From Thiosocius sp942490985 (GTDB lineage Bacteria; Pseudomonadota; Gammaproteobacteria; Chromatiales; Chromatiaceae), in NCBI GenBank assembly GCA_942490985.1, contig CALNYW010000002.1, positions 377,409-441,408 on the forward strand: a DNA stretch of 64,000 bases, in the 5' to 3' direction. A program made the position numbers and the translations under genes. The notes beneath the pieces were generated by a model, which did not search any database, was not told where the DNA came from, and saw only the letters and a program-made list of their open reading frames with translations. Shown here piece by piece: positions 18,293 to 29,012 of the stretch. How positions within the stretch are numbered: the first letter of the stretch is position 1; each line of letters starts with the position of its first letter.

Positions 18293-18473
18293 CTGAATTC
18301 CTTGGCAGTAAACGCTATTGACCTGTCAGATCAATATTAGTAGTTTGGCCGATCCTTGTAAGCCCGGGCTCGGCCCGCTTTGTCGTTTCTAGCGGCTCGC
18401 AAGACTCGAACTGCGGCAATCGCAAGATAGCTCAGTACATCGGCAACATGCCAAATTTCTGGAGGTCTTCAAG
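18293..18473. promoter_or_regulatory. Leader region of the ilvIHC operon
   Basis: This gap of about 180 bases separates divergent genes. It holds an imperfect palindrome, TTGACCTGTCAGATCAA (18319-18335), that could be an operator, and a GC-rich inverted stretch (AAGCCCGGGCTCGGCCCGCTTT, in part, about 18359-18380) that could act as an attenuator. A strong GGAGG at about 18461 precedes the GTG start of ilvI. I could not find a leader peptide rich in Leu/Val/Ile codons, so the mode of control is open. Confidence 0.4.
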
Positions 18474-20210
18474 GTGGAACTCAGTGGTGCCCAGATCGTC
18501 GTTCAGGCACTCAAAGACGAGGGCGTCGAATTCGTCTGGGGTTACCCGGGTGGCGCTGTGCTGCATATCTACGATGCGTTGTTCCAGCAGGATACCGTGC
18601 GTCACATCCTGGTCCGCCATGAGCAGGCCGCCACTCACGCCGCTGACGGTTACGCCCGCGCGACCGGCAAGGTCGGTGTCGTCCTGGTCACGTCCGGTCC
18701 CGGTGCGACCAACGCGGTGACCGGTATCGCGACCGCGCACATGGACTCGATCCCGATGGTGGTCCTGACCGGCCAGGTGCCAACTCCGGTGATCGGCTCA
18801 GATGCGTTCCAGGAAGTTGACACCGTCGGGATTACCCGGCCATGCGTAAAGCACAACTTCCTGGTCAAGCGGGTCGAAGACCTCGCCGAAACCATCAAGA
18901 AGGCTTTTTACATCGCCGCGTCCGGCCGACCCGGCCCGGTTGTGGTCGACATCCCGAAAGACGTGACCGACCCCAACATCCGCATCCCCTATGACTACAG
19001 CGAAAAGGTCGAGATGCGGTCGTACAACCCGGTCGAGAAAGGTCACCTCGGGCAGATCCGTAAGGCCGTCGACATGATGTTCGAGGCCGAGCGTCCGGTG
19101 ATCTACACCGGTGGTGGTGTGGTGCTCGGCGAGGCCTCCGAGGCGCTGACCGAACTGGTCCGGCTGACCGGCTTCCCGATGACGCAGACCCTGATGGGGC
19201 TCGGCGCCTTTCCGGCCTCCGACCCACAGTTCATCGGCATGCTCGGCATGCACGGTACCTACGAAGCCAACATGGCGATGCACGAGACCGATGTGCTGAT
19301 CGCGATCGGCGCGCGCTTCGATGACCGGGTGACCGGCAAGATCGCCCATTTCTGCCCAAACGCACGGATCATCCACGTCGACGTCGATCCGGCGTCGATC
19401 TCGAAAACCGTGCGTGTCGATGTGCCGATTGTCGGCCAGGTGCGCAGCGTACTGCACGACATGCTGCGGGTGATCAAGGAACACCCGCGCAAGAGCGAGC
19501 TCGGCAGCAAGGTCAAGGCCTGGTGGGAGCGCATCGACACCTGGCGCCGGGTCGATTGCCTGCGCTACGAGCAGGGCCCGGACGCGATCAAACCGCAGTA
19601 TGCGGTCGAGACGCTATACAACGTCACCAAGGACGACGATTTGTTCCTGACCTCGGACGTCGGCCAGCACCAGATGTTCGCCGCGCAGTTCTACCCGTTC
19701 GAAAAGCCACGCCGTTGGATCAATTCCGGCGGTCTCGGCACGATGGGATTCGGTCTGCCGGCGGCGATGGGCGTGCAGCAGGCGTTCCCGGATGCAACGG
19801 TCGCCTGTGTCACCGGCGAGGCCAGCATCCAGATGTGTATCCAGGAGCTGGCGACCTGCAAGCAATACAGTCTGCCGGTCAAGGTGGTACTGCTGAACAA
19901 CGGCTACATGGGCATGGTTCGCCAGTGGCAGGAGTTCTTCTACGACGGCCGCTACTCACATTCCTACGTCGACGCGTTGCCCGACTTCACCAAGCTCGCC
20001 GAGAGCTTCGGCCACGTCGGCATGCGGATCGAAAAGCCGGGCGACCTCGAGGCCGCCTATCGCGAGGCGTTCGGCATGAAGGACCGCATGGTGTTCATGG
20101 ACATCATCGTCGATCCGTCCGAGAACGTTTACCCGATGATCGAGGCGGGCAAGGGTCATCACGAGATGCAGCTATCGCCCCACCTGTCGTCTGACAGGGA
20201 GTTGGCGTAA
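18474..20210 (+). CDS. ilvI: Acetolactate synthase large subunit
   Basis: 578 residues, starting at GTG 18474 behind GGAGG. It condenses two pyruvates, or pyruvate with 2-oxobutyrate, in Val/Leu/Ile synthesis, using TPP, Mg and FAD. Visible: the N-terminal TPP-binding domain with the catalytic Glu in RHEQAATHAADGYARATG, the central FAD domain, and the C-terminal TPP motif GEASIQM to NNGYMGMV. The GDG of the motif is GEA here, a variation of the GEG seen in many gammaproteobacterial enzymes. Its stop overlaps the ilvH start. Confidence 0.96.
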   Translation: MELSGAQIVVQALKDEGVEFVWGYPGGAVLHIYDALFQQDTVRHILVRHEQAATHAADGYARATGKVGVVLVTSGPGATNAVTGIATAHMDSIPMVVLTGQVPTPVIGSDAFQEVDTVGITRPCVKHNFLVKRVEDLAETIKKAFYIAASGRPGPVVVDIPKDVTDPNIRIPYDYSEKVEMRSYNPVEKGHLGQIRKAVDMMFEAERPVIYTGGGVVLGEASEALTELVRLTGFPMTQTLMGLGAFPASDPQFIGMLGMHGTYEANMAMHETDVLIAIGARFDDRVTGKIAHFCPNARIIHVDVDPASISKTVRVDVPIVGQVRSVLHDMLRVIKEHPRKSELGSKVKAWWERIDTWRRVDCLRYEQGPDAIKPQYAVETLYNVTKDDDLFLTSDVGQHQMFAAQFYPFEKPRRWINSGGLGTMGFGLPAAMGVQQAFPDATVACVTGEASIQMCIQELATCKQYSLPVKVVLLNNGYMGMVRQWQEFFYDGRYSHSYVDALPDFTKLAESFGHVGMRIEKPGDLEAAYREAFGMKDRMVFMDIIVDPSENVYPMIEAGKGHHEMQLSPHLSSDRELA

Positions 20211-20701
20211 TGCGGCACATCATCTCTGTCCTGATGGAAAACGAGGCTGGTGCGCTGTCGCGAGTGGCCGGGTTGTTCAGCGCGCGCGGTTACAACATCG
20301 AATCGTTGACCGTCGCGCCAACCGAGGATGCGACGCTGTCGCGTATGACGCTGGTGACGACCGGCGACGAGGCGATCATCGAGCAGATCACCAAGCAGCT
20401 CAACAAGCTGATCGACGTCGTCAAGCTGGTCGACCTGTCGGAAGGCAAACACATCGAGCGCGAACTGATGATGATCAAGGTGCGCGCCGACCAGGCGATG
20501 CGCGAGGAGCTCAAGCGGCTGGCCGATATCTTCCGTGCCAACATCATCGATGTGACCGAGGCCTCCTACACGATTGAGATGACCGGCGATGGCTCAAAGA
20601 TGGATGCCTTCATCAACACACTGGACCCGGAACTGATCATCGAGACGGTGCGTTCGGGTCCGCTCGGGATTGCACGGGGCGGTAAACGCCTGACGCTTTG
20701 A
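20210..20701 (+). CDS. ilvH: Acetolactate synthase regulatory subunit
   Basis: 163 residues, normal for the regulatory subunit. An N-terminal ACT domain begins RHIISVLMENEAGALSRVAG, with the valine-binding loop and SLTVAPTED; the second ACT-like half follows. It activates the large subunit and gives valine feedback inhibition. The start overlaps the last base of the ilvI stop (TAATG), so the two are translationally coupled. Confidence 0.96.
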   Translation: MRHIISVLMENEAGALSRVAGLFSARGYNIESLTVAPTEDATLSRMTLVTTGDEAIIEQITKQLNKLIDVVKLVDLSEGKHIERELMMIKVRADQAMREELKRLADIFRANIIDVTEASYTIEMTGDGSKMDAFINTLDPELIIETVRSGPLGIARGGKRLTL

Positions 20702-20830
20702 CACCGCTGCGTTGTCTGTTGCGGTGTTGCAAAGACCACGCTTTTGCGCCGCCCGGAATCGCAGTGCCTCCAACTAAGAACGAATCGGGCTTACCCGATT
20801 CCGTCGATTAACCAAACCAAGGGACTCGCT

Positions 20831-21847
20831 ATGGCGATCAACATCTACTACGACAAAGACTGCGACCTTTCGATCATCCAGGGCATGAAGGTGGCCGTGA
20901 TTGGCTATGGTTCGCAGGGCCATGCACACGCGAACAACCTCAAAGACTCAGGCGTCGACGTCCGGGTCGCGCTGCGTCCGGGATCGGCCTCGGCCAAGAA
21001 GGCCGAAGATTCCGGCCTGACCGTCAAGAGCGTGCCGGATGCGGTTGCCGAGTCCGACCTGGTGATGGTGTTGACGCCGGACGAGTTCCAGTCGCAGCTG
21101 TACCGCAACGAGATCGAGCCGAGCCTGAAGCAGGGCGCCGTGTTGGCGTTCGCGCACGGCTTCGCCATCCACTACAACCAGATCGTGCCGCGTGCCGATA
21201 TCGACGTGGTGATGATCGCGCCGAAGGCGCCCGGTCACACCGTGCGCAACGAATTCACCCGCGGTGGCGGCATCCCGGACCTGATCGCCGTGGCACAAGA
21301 CGCCTCCGGCAAGGCGAAAGACATCGCGCTGTCGTATGCCGCTGCGATCGGTGGCGGTCGCACCGGGATCATCGAAACCAGCTTCAAGGACGAGACCGAG
21401 ACTGACCTGTTCGGTGAGCAGGCGGTGTTGTGTGGCGGTGCGGTCGAGCTGGTCAAGGCCGGCTTCGAAACGCTGGTCGAGGCAGGCTATGCGCCGGAGA
21501 TGGCGTACTTCGAGTGCCTGCATGAACTCAAGCTGATCGTCGACCTGATGTACGAGGGCGGCATCGCGAACATGAACTACTCGATTTCGAACAATGCCGA
21601 GTATGGCGAGTACGTGACCGGCCCGAAGGTGGTCAACGAGGAGAGCCGCTGGGCGATGCGCGAGGCGCTGAAGAACATCCAGAATGGTGTGTACGCGAAG
21701 AAGTTCATCCTCGAAGGCCAGTCCGGTTATCCGGAGATGACCGCGATGCGCCGCAACAATGCCGCGCACGACATCGAGGTGGTCGGTGAGCAGCTGCGCG
21801 GCATGATGCCGTGGATCCAGAAGATCGTCGACAAGTCCAAGAACTGA
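20831..21847 (+). CDS. ilvC: Ketol-acid reductoisomerase IlvC
   Basis: 338 residues from ATG 20831 (MAINIYYDKDCD); the upstream in-frame extension is not family-like. Class I KARI: Rossmann motif VIGYGSQGHAHANNLKDSG, and C-terminal knotted-domain metal ligands within DETETDLFGEQAVLCGG and ECLHELKLI. It converts acetolactate to 2,3-dihydroxy-isovalerate with NADPH. It lies 130 bases after ilvH, in the same direction, probably in the same operon with a short leader. Confidence 0.97.
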   Translation: MAINIYYDKDCDLSIIQGMKVAVIGYGSQGHAHANNLKDSGVDVRVALRPGSASAKKAEDSGLTVKSVPDAVAESDLVMVLTPDEFQSQLYRNEIEPSLKQGAVLAFAHGFAIHYNQIVPRADIDVVMIAPKAPGHTVRNEFTRGGGIPDLIAVAQDASGKAKDIALSYAAAIGGGRTGIIETSFKDETETDLFGEQAVLCGGAVELVKAGFETLVEAGYAPEMAYFECLHELKLIVDLMYEGGIANMNYSISNNAEYGEYVTGPKVVNEESRWAMREALKNIQNGVYAKKFILEGQSGYPEMTAMRRNNAAHDIEVVGEQLRGMMPWIQKIVDKSKN

Positions 21848-21906
21848 ACCGGTCGTTCTTTGAGAGCGTTCCGTCGCCCTGTTGGCGGGGCAGGGGGGAT
21901 GTCCTC

Positions 21907-22450
21907 CGCGGCCATCAGGTAGGGCAGGCTGTGCCTGCCGTCGTTGGGCAACGCCCAACCTACAAACTTCGGGGTCATTCAGGGCGCCTTCGGGGTCATC
22001 AGGTAGGGCAGGCTGCGCCTGCCGTCGTTGGGCAAAGCCCAACCTACAAACTTCGGGGCCATCAGGTAGGGCAGGCTGTGCCTGCCTTCGTTGGGCAAAG
22101 CCCAACCTACAAACTTCGGGGTCATCAGGTAGGGCAGGCTGTGCCTGCCGTCGTTGGGCAAAGCCCAACCTACAAACTTCGGGGCCATCAGGTAGGGCAG
22201 GCTGTGCCTGCCTTCGTTGGGCAACGCCCAACCTACAAACTTCGGGGCCATCAGGTAGGGCAGGCAGCGCCTGCCGACGTCGTGCAGGCTGTGCCTGCCT
22301 TCGTTGGGCAACGCCCAACCTACAAACTTCGGGGCCATCAGGTAGGGCAGGCTGTGCACGCCGTCGTTGGGCAAAGCCTCACCTACAAACTTTTGGGGCT
22401 ATCAGGTAGGGCAGGCTGTGCCTGCCGTCGTTGGGCAAAGCCCGACCCAA
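21907..22450. repeat. Array of eight 63-bp hairpin repeats
   Basis: The word AGGTAGGGCAGGC recurs at 21917, 22001, 22064, 22127, 22190, 22253, 22340 and 22404. The basic step is 63 bases; the first step is 84, the sixth 87 and the last 64. Each unit holds two hairpins, GGCAGGC-TGT-GCCTGCC and GTTGGGC-AAA-GCCCAAC, followed by CTACAAACTTCGGGG. Because 63 is a multiple of three, long open frames run through both strands (for example the repeated peptide VGQAVPAVVGQSPTYKL), but these are artefacts of the repeat. The array separates ilvC from pssA. Confidence 0.95.
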
Positions 22451-22492
22451 ACCCGATAATGCCGCCAACGCCGCCTCATCTATACTGACGAG

Positions 22493-23275
22493 ATGGATCA
22501 CGAACCCGCCAAGGTTACCGAGTTGAACCCCGAACGCCCCAAGCGTCCGCGCGGTATCTACCTGCTCCCCAACCTGTTGACGACGGCGGCGTTGTTCGCC
22601 GGTTTTTATGCCGTGCTGGCGGCGGTCAACGACCAGTTCGAGAAGGCGGCGATTGCGATCTTCCTGGCGATGATCCTCGACGGCCTCGACGGCCGTGTCG
22701 CGCGCATGACCAACACCCAGACCGCGTTTGGCGCCGAATACGACAGCCTGTCTGACATGGTCGCGTTCGGACTCGCGCCCTCGTTGGTGGTCTATGAGTG
22801 GAGCCTGTTTCATCTCGGCAAGCTGGGATGGCTGGCGGCATTCATCTACACCGCGGGCGCCGCGCTGCGGCTGGCGCGCTTCAACTCGCAAATCGCGACC
22901 GCGGACAAGCGTTTCTTTACCGGTCTGCCGAGTCCGTCGGCGGCGGCAATCATCGCGGGGCTGGTCTGGGTCGGCTTTGATAACACACTGCCCGGTGACC
23001 TGATGGCTTGGCCGGCGCTGGTGCTGACCGCCGGTGCGGGTCTGCTGATGGTCAGCAATATCAAGTTCCATTCGTTCAAACAGATCGATTTCCGCGGCAA
23101 GGTCCCTTTCTTCGTCGTGGTCGGCGTGATGCTGGCATTTGCGATCATTTTGTCCGAACCGCCGATCGCGTTGTTTACCGTCTTCCTGGCCTACACCTTG
23201 TCGGGCCCGGTGCTGGCCGTCGGTCGGCAGATTCGCCGCAAACGCAAGGCCGCAGAGGGCTCGGATTCCGACTGA
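22493..23275 (+). CDS. pssA: CDP-diacylglycerol-serine O-phosphatidyltransferase
   Basis: 260 residues, a multi-pass inner-membrane enzyme making phosphatidylserine from CDP-diacylglycerol and serine. The CDP-alcohol phosphotransferase signature is complete: DGLDGRVARMTNTQTAFGAE continuing to YDSLSDMVAFG, i.e. DG-x2-AR-x8-G-x3-D-x3-D. About seven hydrophobic segments follow an N-terminal basic tail (KRPRGIYLLPNLLT). The gene order ilvC-pssA-leuA is common in gammaproteobacteria. The repeat array directly upstream may affect transcription from ilvC into pssA. Confidence 0.94.
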   Translation: MDHEPAKVTELNPERPKRPRGIYLLPNLLTTAALFAGFYAVLAAVNDQFEKAAIAIFLAMILDGLDGRVARMTNTQTAFGAEYDSLSDMVAFGLAPSLVVYEWSLFHLGKLGWLAAFIYTAGAALRLARFNSQIATADKRFFTGLPSPSAAAIIAGLVWVGFDNTLPGDLMAWPALVLTAGAGLLMVSNIKFHSFKQIDFRGKVPFFVVVGVMLAFAIILSEPPIALFTVFLAYTLSGPVLAVGRQIRRKRKAAEGSDSD

Positions 23276-23385
23276 TTCGCGCTTTCCAGCAGCGTCGGCG
23301 GACGCTGCCCGGCAGCAGTCTCGCAACAGAATAATCATGCTAGAGTCGCGCCGATAATGAGACAGCCGGACAGGCTGGAGCACCC

Positions 23386-24933
23386 ATGACCAAAGACAGA
23401 CTGTTCATCTTCGATACCACCTTGCGCGACGGCGAGCAAAGCCCGGGCGCGTCGATGACCCGCGACGAGAAGGTCCGCATCGCGCGTGCGCTGGAGAAGC
23501 TGCGTGTCGACGTGATCGAGGCAGGATTTCCGATTGCCAGCGTCGGTGATTTCGAAGGTGTCAAAGCCGTTGCCAATGTCATCAAGGAGTCGACGGTGTG
23601 CGGCCTTGCACGCGCAGTCGAGGCCGATATCGCACGGGCGGGCGAGGCCCTCAAGGGCGCTGCATCCGCGCGTATCCACACCTTCATCGCCACGTCACCG
23701 GTGCACATGGAACGCAAGCTGCGGATGAGTCCCGATCAGGTCGTCGAGCAGGCGGTCTGGGCGGTCAAGCGGGCGCGCGCGTATACCGACGACGTCGAGT
23801 TTTCCGCCGAGGACGCCGGCCGTTCCGAGCTGGAATTTCTGTGCCGGATATTCGAGGCGGTCATCGATGCCGGCGCGACCACGATCAATGTGCCGGATAC
23901 CGTTGGATACAACGTGCCGAGCCAATTCGGCGAGACACTGCATCAGTTGATCGAACGCATACCGAATTCTGACAAGGCGGTGTTCTCGGTGCACTGCCAC
24001 AACGACCTCGGCCTGGCCGTGGCGAATTCCCTGTCGGCGGTGATGAACGGCGCGCGCCAGGTTGAATGCACGATCAACGGGCTCGGTGAGCGGGCGGGTA
24101 ATGCGTCATTGGAAGAGATCGTCATGGCGGTGCGGACCCGGCAGGACATCTTCGGCTGCGATACCAACATCGACGCGACGCAGATCGTCGCGTGCTCGAA
24201 GCTGGTGTCCAACATCACCGGCTTCCCGGTCCAGCCGAACAAGGCGATCGTCGGTGCCAATGCATTCGCGCACGAATCGGGCATTCACCAGGATGGTGTG
24301 CTGAAGCACCGCGAGACCTACGAGATCATGCGCGCCGAGGATGTCGGCTGGACACACAACCGTATGGTGCTCGGTAAGCACTCGGGTCGCAATGCATTCC
24401 GCAGCCGGCTCGACGAAATCGGCATCACCTTCGATACCGAAGAGGACCTCAACGCGGCGTTCTCGCGCTTCAAGGATCTGGCCGACAAGAAGCATGAGAT
24501 CTTTGACGAAGACCTGCAGGCGCTGGTGACCGATCGCGGCATCGATGCCGAGAACGAGCGCATCCGCCTGGTCGCGTTGCGTGTCGTGTCGGAGACCGGC
24601 GAAACGCCGAACGCCGATGTCACGCTGAGCATCGACGGCAAGGAGTGCTCGGGCTCTGCCGAGGGTGGCGGTCCCGTCGATGCGGCCTACCGCGCGATCG
24701 AGTCGCTGGTCGACACCGGCGCGGATCTGAAGCTCTACTCGGTGAACAACATCACCAGCGGCACCGACAGCCAGGGTGAGGTCACGGTGCGGCTGGAGAA
24801 GGGCGGACGCCTGGTCAACGGCCAGGGTGCCGATACCGATATCGTCATCGCGTCGGCCAAGGCCTACATCAACGGTGCGAATAAATTGCTCGAGCCCGCC
24901 CAGCGCGCCCATCCGCAGACCGGCGACGTGTGA
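23386..24933 (+). CDS. leuA: 2-isopropylmalate synthase LeuA
   Basis: 515 residues. It condenses acetyl-CoA with 2-oxoisovalerate in the first committed step of leucine synthesis. The TIM barrel carries FDTTLRDGEQSPGA, the divalent-metal HCHNDLGLAVANS motif and the GLGERAGNASLEE loop. A linker and the C-terminal leucine-binding LeuA dimer domain follow (about 395-510). Full family length. Its TGA overlaps the ATG of the next gene (TGATG). Confidence 0.97.
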   Translation: MTKDRLFIFDTTLRDGEQSPGASMTRDEKVRIARALEKLRVDVIEAGFPIASVGDFEGVKAVANVIKESTVCGLARAVEADIARAGEALKGAASARIHTFIATSPVHMERKLRMSPDQVVEQAVWAVKRARAYTDDVEFSAEDAGRSELEFLCRIFEAVIDAGATTINVPDTVGYNVPSQFGETLHQLIERIPNSDKAVFSVHCHNDLGLAVANSLSAVMNGARQVECTINGLGERAGNASLEEIVMAVRTRQDIFGCDTNIDATQIVACSKLVSNITGFPVQPNKAIVGANAFAHESGIHQDGVLKHRETYEIMRAEDVGWTHNRMVLGKHSGRNAFRSRLDEIGITFDTEEDLNAAFSRFKDLADKKHEIFDEDLQALVTDRGIDAENERIRLVALRVVSETGETPNADVTLSIDGKECSGSAEGGGPVDAAYRAIESLVDTGADLKLYSVNNITSGTDSQGEVTVRLEKGGRLVNGQGADTDIVIASAKAYINGANKLLEPAQRAHPQTGDV

Positions 24934-25793
24934 TGTTGAATCCCCGCCAGCAAGTTGTGCTGGAGGCGATGGGTGTCGATGTCTGGGTAAGCCGGGAACC
25001 GCCGCCTGCAGCGGAACACCACCACACCGATGTTGCCGAAGCTGCCGACCGCGGAAGCCAGGCCGGCGTTGCAGCCGCCGAGGCTGCCAGTCCCGCGTCT
25101 GCCGTGCCAATACCACCTGCCGATACGCCTGCGCCCGGGATACCGGCGACAGCAGAGCTGGTGCCACCTGCTGCCGAGCGCATTCCGGTTGAGCACGAGA
25201 AACCGGCGGGCCCGGGGCTGGACACCGTCGAGTCGCTCGACTGGGACGCGTTGCAGCAAACGGTATCGAGCTGTCGGGCCTGTGCGCTGCACGAAGGGCG
25301 TACGCAGACGGTTTTCGGCGTCGGTGACCCGCAGGCGCGGCTGATGGTCATCGGCGAGGCGCCGGGGGCCGACGAGGATCGCCAGGGTGAGCCGTTCGTC
25401 GGGCGCGCCGGGCAACTGCTCAACGGTATGCTCGAGGCAATCGGTTTCCAACGCGAGCAGGTCTACATCGCCAACATCGTAAAATGCCGCCCGCCGGGCA
25501 ATCGTGATCCGCATGCCGACGAGGCGGCGGCCTGCCAAGGCTATCTGCTGCGTCAGATCGAGCTGATCGACCCGGCGTTGATCCTGTCGGTCGGTCGTGT
25601 CTCTGCGCATAACCTGCTCGGTACCGAAGAGGCGGTCGGTCGGCTGCGCGGGCGCACGCACCAGTTCCAGCCCGGCGATGTGCCGCTGATCGTGACCTAC
25701 CATCCGGCCTACCTGTTGCGCCGACCGGAAGAGAAGGCCAAGGCCTGGCAGGATCTGCAGGCGGCGTATAAGGTGTTGCAAGGCGATCATTAG
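24933..25793 (+). CDS. Family 4 uracil-DNA glycosylase with long N-terminal linker
   Basis: 286 residues. The first 95 or so are Ala/Pro-rich and variable, with a short helical start (LNPRQQVVLEAMGVDVW). The UDG-4 core follows: SCRACALHEGRTQTVFG, the catalytic loop GEAPGADEDRQGEPFVGRAG, the NIVKCRPPGNRDP motif and HPAYLLRRP. The cysteines in the CRAC, KCRPP and ACQGYL regions are those that ligate the 4Fe-4S cluster. It removes uracil from DNA. Overlap with leuA and the short gap to rimI suggest a shared transcript. Confidence 0.9.
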   Translation: MLNPRQQVVLEAMGVDVWVSREPPPAAEHHHTDVAEAADRGSQAGVAAAEAASPASAVPIPPADTPAPGIPATAELVPPAAERIPVEHEKPAGPGLDTVESLDWDALQQTVSSCRACALHEGRTQTVFGVGDPQARLMVIGEAPGADEDRQGEPFVGRAGQLLNGMLEAIGFQREQVYIANIVKCRPPGNRDPHADEAAACQGYLLRQIELIDPALILSVGRVSAHNLLGTEEAVGRLRGRTHQFQPGDVPLIVTYHPAYLLRRPEEKAKAWQDLQAAYKVLQGDH

Positions 25794-25832
25794 GGTGATG
25801 AAAGTTCTCAACAGTCTCCAGCGAGCGGACCT

Positions 25833-26300
25833 ATGAGCGCAGTCCTCGAAGAACCGCTGTTGGTCATCCGCAAGATGACCAAACACGATGTCGCCGACGT
25901 GATGGCGGTCGAAGAGCGCGCCTACACGCATCCGTGGACCGAAGGCATCCTGCGCGACTGTATCCGGGTGGGCTATAGCTGCTGGGTGTGTGAGATGGAT
26001 GGTCAGCTGGTCGGGCACGCGGTGATGTCGACCGCGATCGGCGAGGCGCACCTGTTGAACCTGTGTATCGATCCCGAGCAACAGCGCCAAGGCATCGGGC
26101 GGCGGATGCTGCATCGCCTGCTGCGCATGGCCCAGGAACGCCAGGCCGACACCATGTTTCTCGAAGTCCGGTCCTCAAACCATCCGGCCCGGCAACTGTA
26201 CGCGGCCGAAGGGTTTACCGAGATCGGCGATCGGCGAGGGTACTACCCGGCCCACGGTGGGCGTGAAGACGCAATTTTGTACGCCAAACCGCTGGTTTAG
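25833..26300 (+). CDS. rimI: Ribosomal-protein-alanine N-acetyltransferase RimI
   Basis: 155 residues with a GNAT fold. The acetyl-CoA loop is PEQQRQGIGRRML, with the RimI-type ending TMFLEVRSSNHPARQLYAAEGF. It acetylates the N-terminal alanine of ribosomal protein S18. Neighbourhood with the uracil-DNA glycosylase gene is common in gammaproteobacteria. Length and motifs are ordinary. Confidence 0.92.
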   Translation: MSAVLEEPLLVIRKMTKHDVADVMAVEERAYTHPWTEGILRDCIRVGYSCWVCEMDGQLVGHAVMSTAIGEAHLLNLCIDPEQQRQGIGRRMLHRLLRMAQERQADTMFLEVRSSNHPARQLYAAEGFTEIGDRRGYYPAHGGREDAILYAKPLV

Positions 26301-26368
26301 TGCGTTCTTGTCGGCAGCGAAACAGTCCACCCGTATAATCGCGGTCCGCATTCTGACTGCTGATACCG

Positions 26369-27949
<1,581 letters not shown>

Positions 27950-28039
27950 CCACGTAATAACCGCCTTTTTGCGCGTAGAGAGGGCGGGGCCGATTGCGGT
28001 TTAATCGCATCTGATTTGAATTGAACAAGAGAACACTCG

Positions 28040-28258
28040 ATGGAAACCAGTAAAGTCAAAGCCCTGATCGAGGCCGGTATCCCCGGCTCTGTCGCCGCAG
28101 TCACCGGTGACGGCCGTCATTTCGAGGCCACCGTCACCAGCGCCGAGTTCGAAGGCAAATCGCTGATCCAACAGCATCGCATGGTGAAAGATGCGGTAAA
28201 GGCCGAGATCGCCAGCGATGAGTTGCATGCGTTGTCGATCAAGACCAAGTTGCCTTGA
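28040..28258 (+). CDS. BolA/IbaG-family protein
   Basis: 72 residues, short like IbaG. The BolA class-II fold shows VTGDGRHFEATVTSAEF, the helix-turn stretch SLIQQHRMVKDAV and the conserved ELHALSIKTKLP. BolA-type proteins bind monothiol glutaredoxins and 2Fe-2S clusters. No glutaredoxin or murA gene is next to it here, so the partner is inferred from the family only. Confidence 0.85.
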   Translation: METSKVKALIEAGIPGSVAAVTGDGRHFEATVTSAEFEGKSLIQQHRMVKDAVKAEIASDELHALSIKTKLP

Positions 28259-28437
28259 GCCGGTAGCGAGCATTCAGCAGGTTCGTGAACCGATGATTGA
28301 GCCTGGCGCCCTGTATGTGTGAGCGCATCTAGGGAATCTGGTGATTTGCGAACCGATACGCCAAGTCTTACATTAGATCACGACAGGGAATGTCGAGGCC
28401 GAGCGACATGGATACGTCAACCGGTGCGAATTTCCGT

Positions 28438-28471
28438 AAAGCGCCAGGCACAAGGATGAGCCTGGCGCTTT
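28438..28471. terminator. Strong 12-bp hairpin ending in a short T run
   Basis: AAAGCGCCAGGC and GCCTGGCGCTTT form a perfect 12-bp stem around a ten-base loop. It could terminate the bolA transcript, although it is 180 bases downstream of the stop. Its stem word (GCCAGGC/GCCTGGC) resembles the transposase-linked repeat family nearby. Confidence 0.6.
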
Positions 28472-28498
28472 GTCACTATTGACTGAAATACAACTGGG

Positions 28499-28522
28499 AA
28501 AATTGAGCCTGGCCGCTTTTCC
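28499..28522 (-). repeat. REP-like GGGGCCAGGCTC element, degenerate copy
   Basis: AAAATTGAGCCTGGCCGC followed by TTTT is a one-mismatch version of the element that flanks the transposase gene at 29.36 kb, in the reverse orientation. It lies in the otherwise empty 28.26-28.59 kb gap. Confidence 0.6.
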
Positions 28523-28589
28523 TCGATGGTAAGGAAGGTCAGCTAAATGGTGAGCTTTATGCTTCTCAATGCCTCCTTTCGTCGGGTGA

Positions 28590-29012
28590 CTAAACAAACG
28601 GGTTGACGATCGTGAGTGATTCTATGGCCTGGCCATGTTGCAAATCTTCGCTGTAAAGCGTTCGGCTTCCAGACTCCAGCGCTGAAGCGATGATCAGGGA
28701 ATCATAAAAGGCATAGCGCCACCGTTCCTGCAGACCAATGGCCTTGCGATATAGCGGAAGGCTGGCGAAGACGCCGCACAGCGGCTCAAGCACCGTGTCG
28801 ACATAGCGCTGTGCCTGCTGAGGCGAAAATGGTTGCGTGAACTTGCGTGTCGCTACGTTGAGCAGTTCTTGCACCACTTGGTAGCTGATGACACCTTTCC
28901 GATGTTCGAGGGCGCTTTCTACCAGGCTGCGCGCCTTTTCCTGCTTCGCTCGATCGGTCGCATCGAAGCTGTAAACGAGAATATTGGTATCGAGGAAAAA
29001 CTCAGCGCTCAT
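28590..29012 (-). CDS. PIN-domain toxin (VapC-like)
   Basis: 140 residues from ATG 29012 (MSAEFFLDTNILVYSFD); an ATG nine bases upstream is possible. PIN-domain acidic residues are D8 in LDTNILVY, the Glu of VVQELLNVA, D in FYDSLIIASA and the late acidic SEDLQHG. PIN toxins are Mg-dependent RNases, usually cutting tRNA or rRNA. It overlaps the end of the antitoxin gene by 11 bases, the usual TA arrangement. Confidence 0.88.
   Translation of the reverse strand: MSAEFFLDTNILVYSFDATDRAKQEKARSLVESALEHRKGVISYQVVQELLNVATRKFTQPFSPQQAQRYVDTVLEPLCGVFASLPLYRKAIGLQERWRYAFYDSLIIASALESGSRTLYSEDLQHGQAIESLTIVNPFV

Noticed and set aside
20948..22374. Long open frames across the 63-bp array on both strands (up to 456 codons), with repeats like WALPNDGRHSLPYL or VGQAVPAVVGQSPTYKL
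   Set aside because: They follow from a repeat length divisible by three; there is no ribosome-binding site or non-repeat domain, and the reverse frame runs into ilvC antisense.
21907..22450. CRISPR array
   Set aside because: The units are directly adjacent with near-identical sequence throughout; there are no unique spacers and no cas genes.
24106..26114. Long reverse frames opposite leuA, the uracil-DNA glycosylase gene and rimI
   Set aside because: All three forward genes have clear family motifs; the reverse frames have none.
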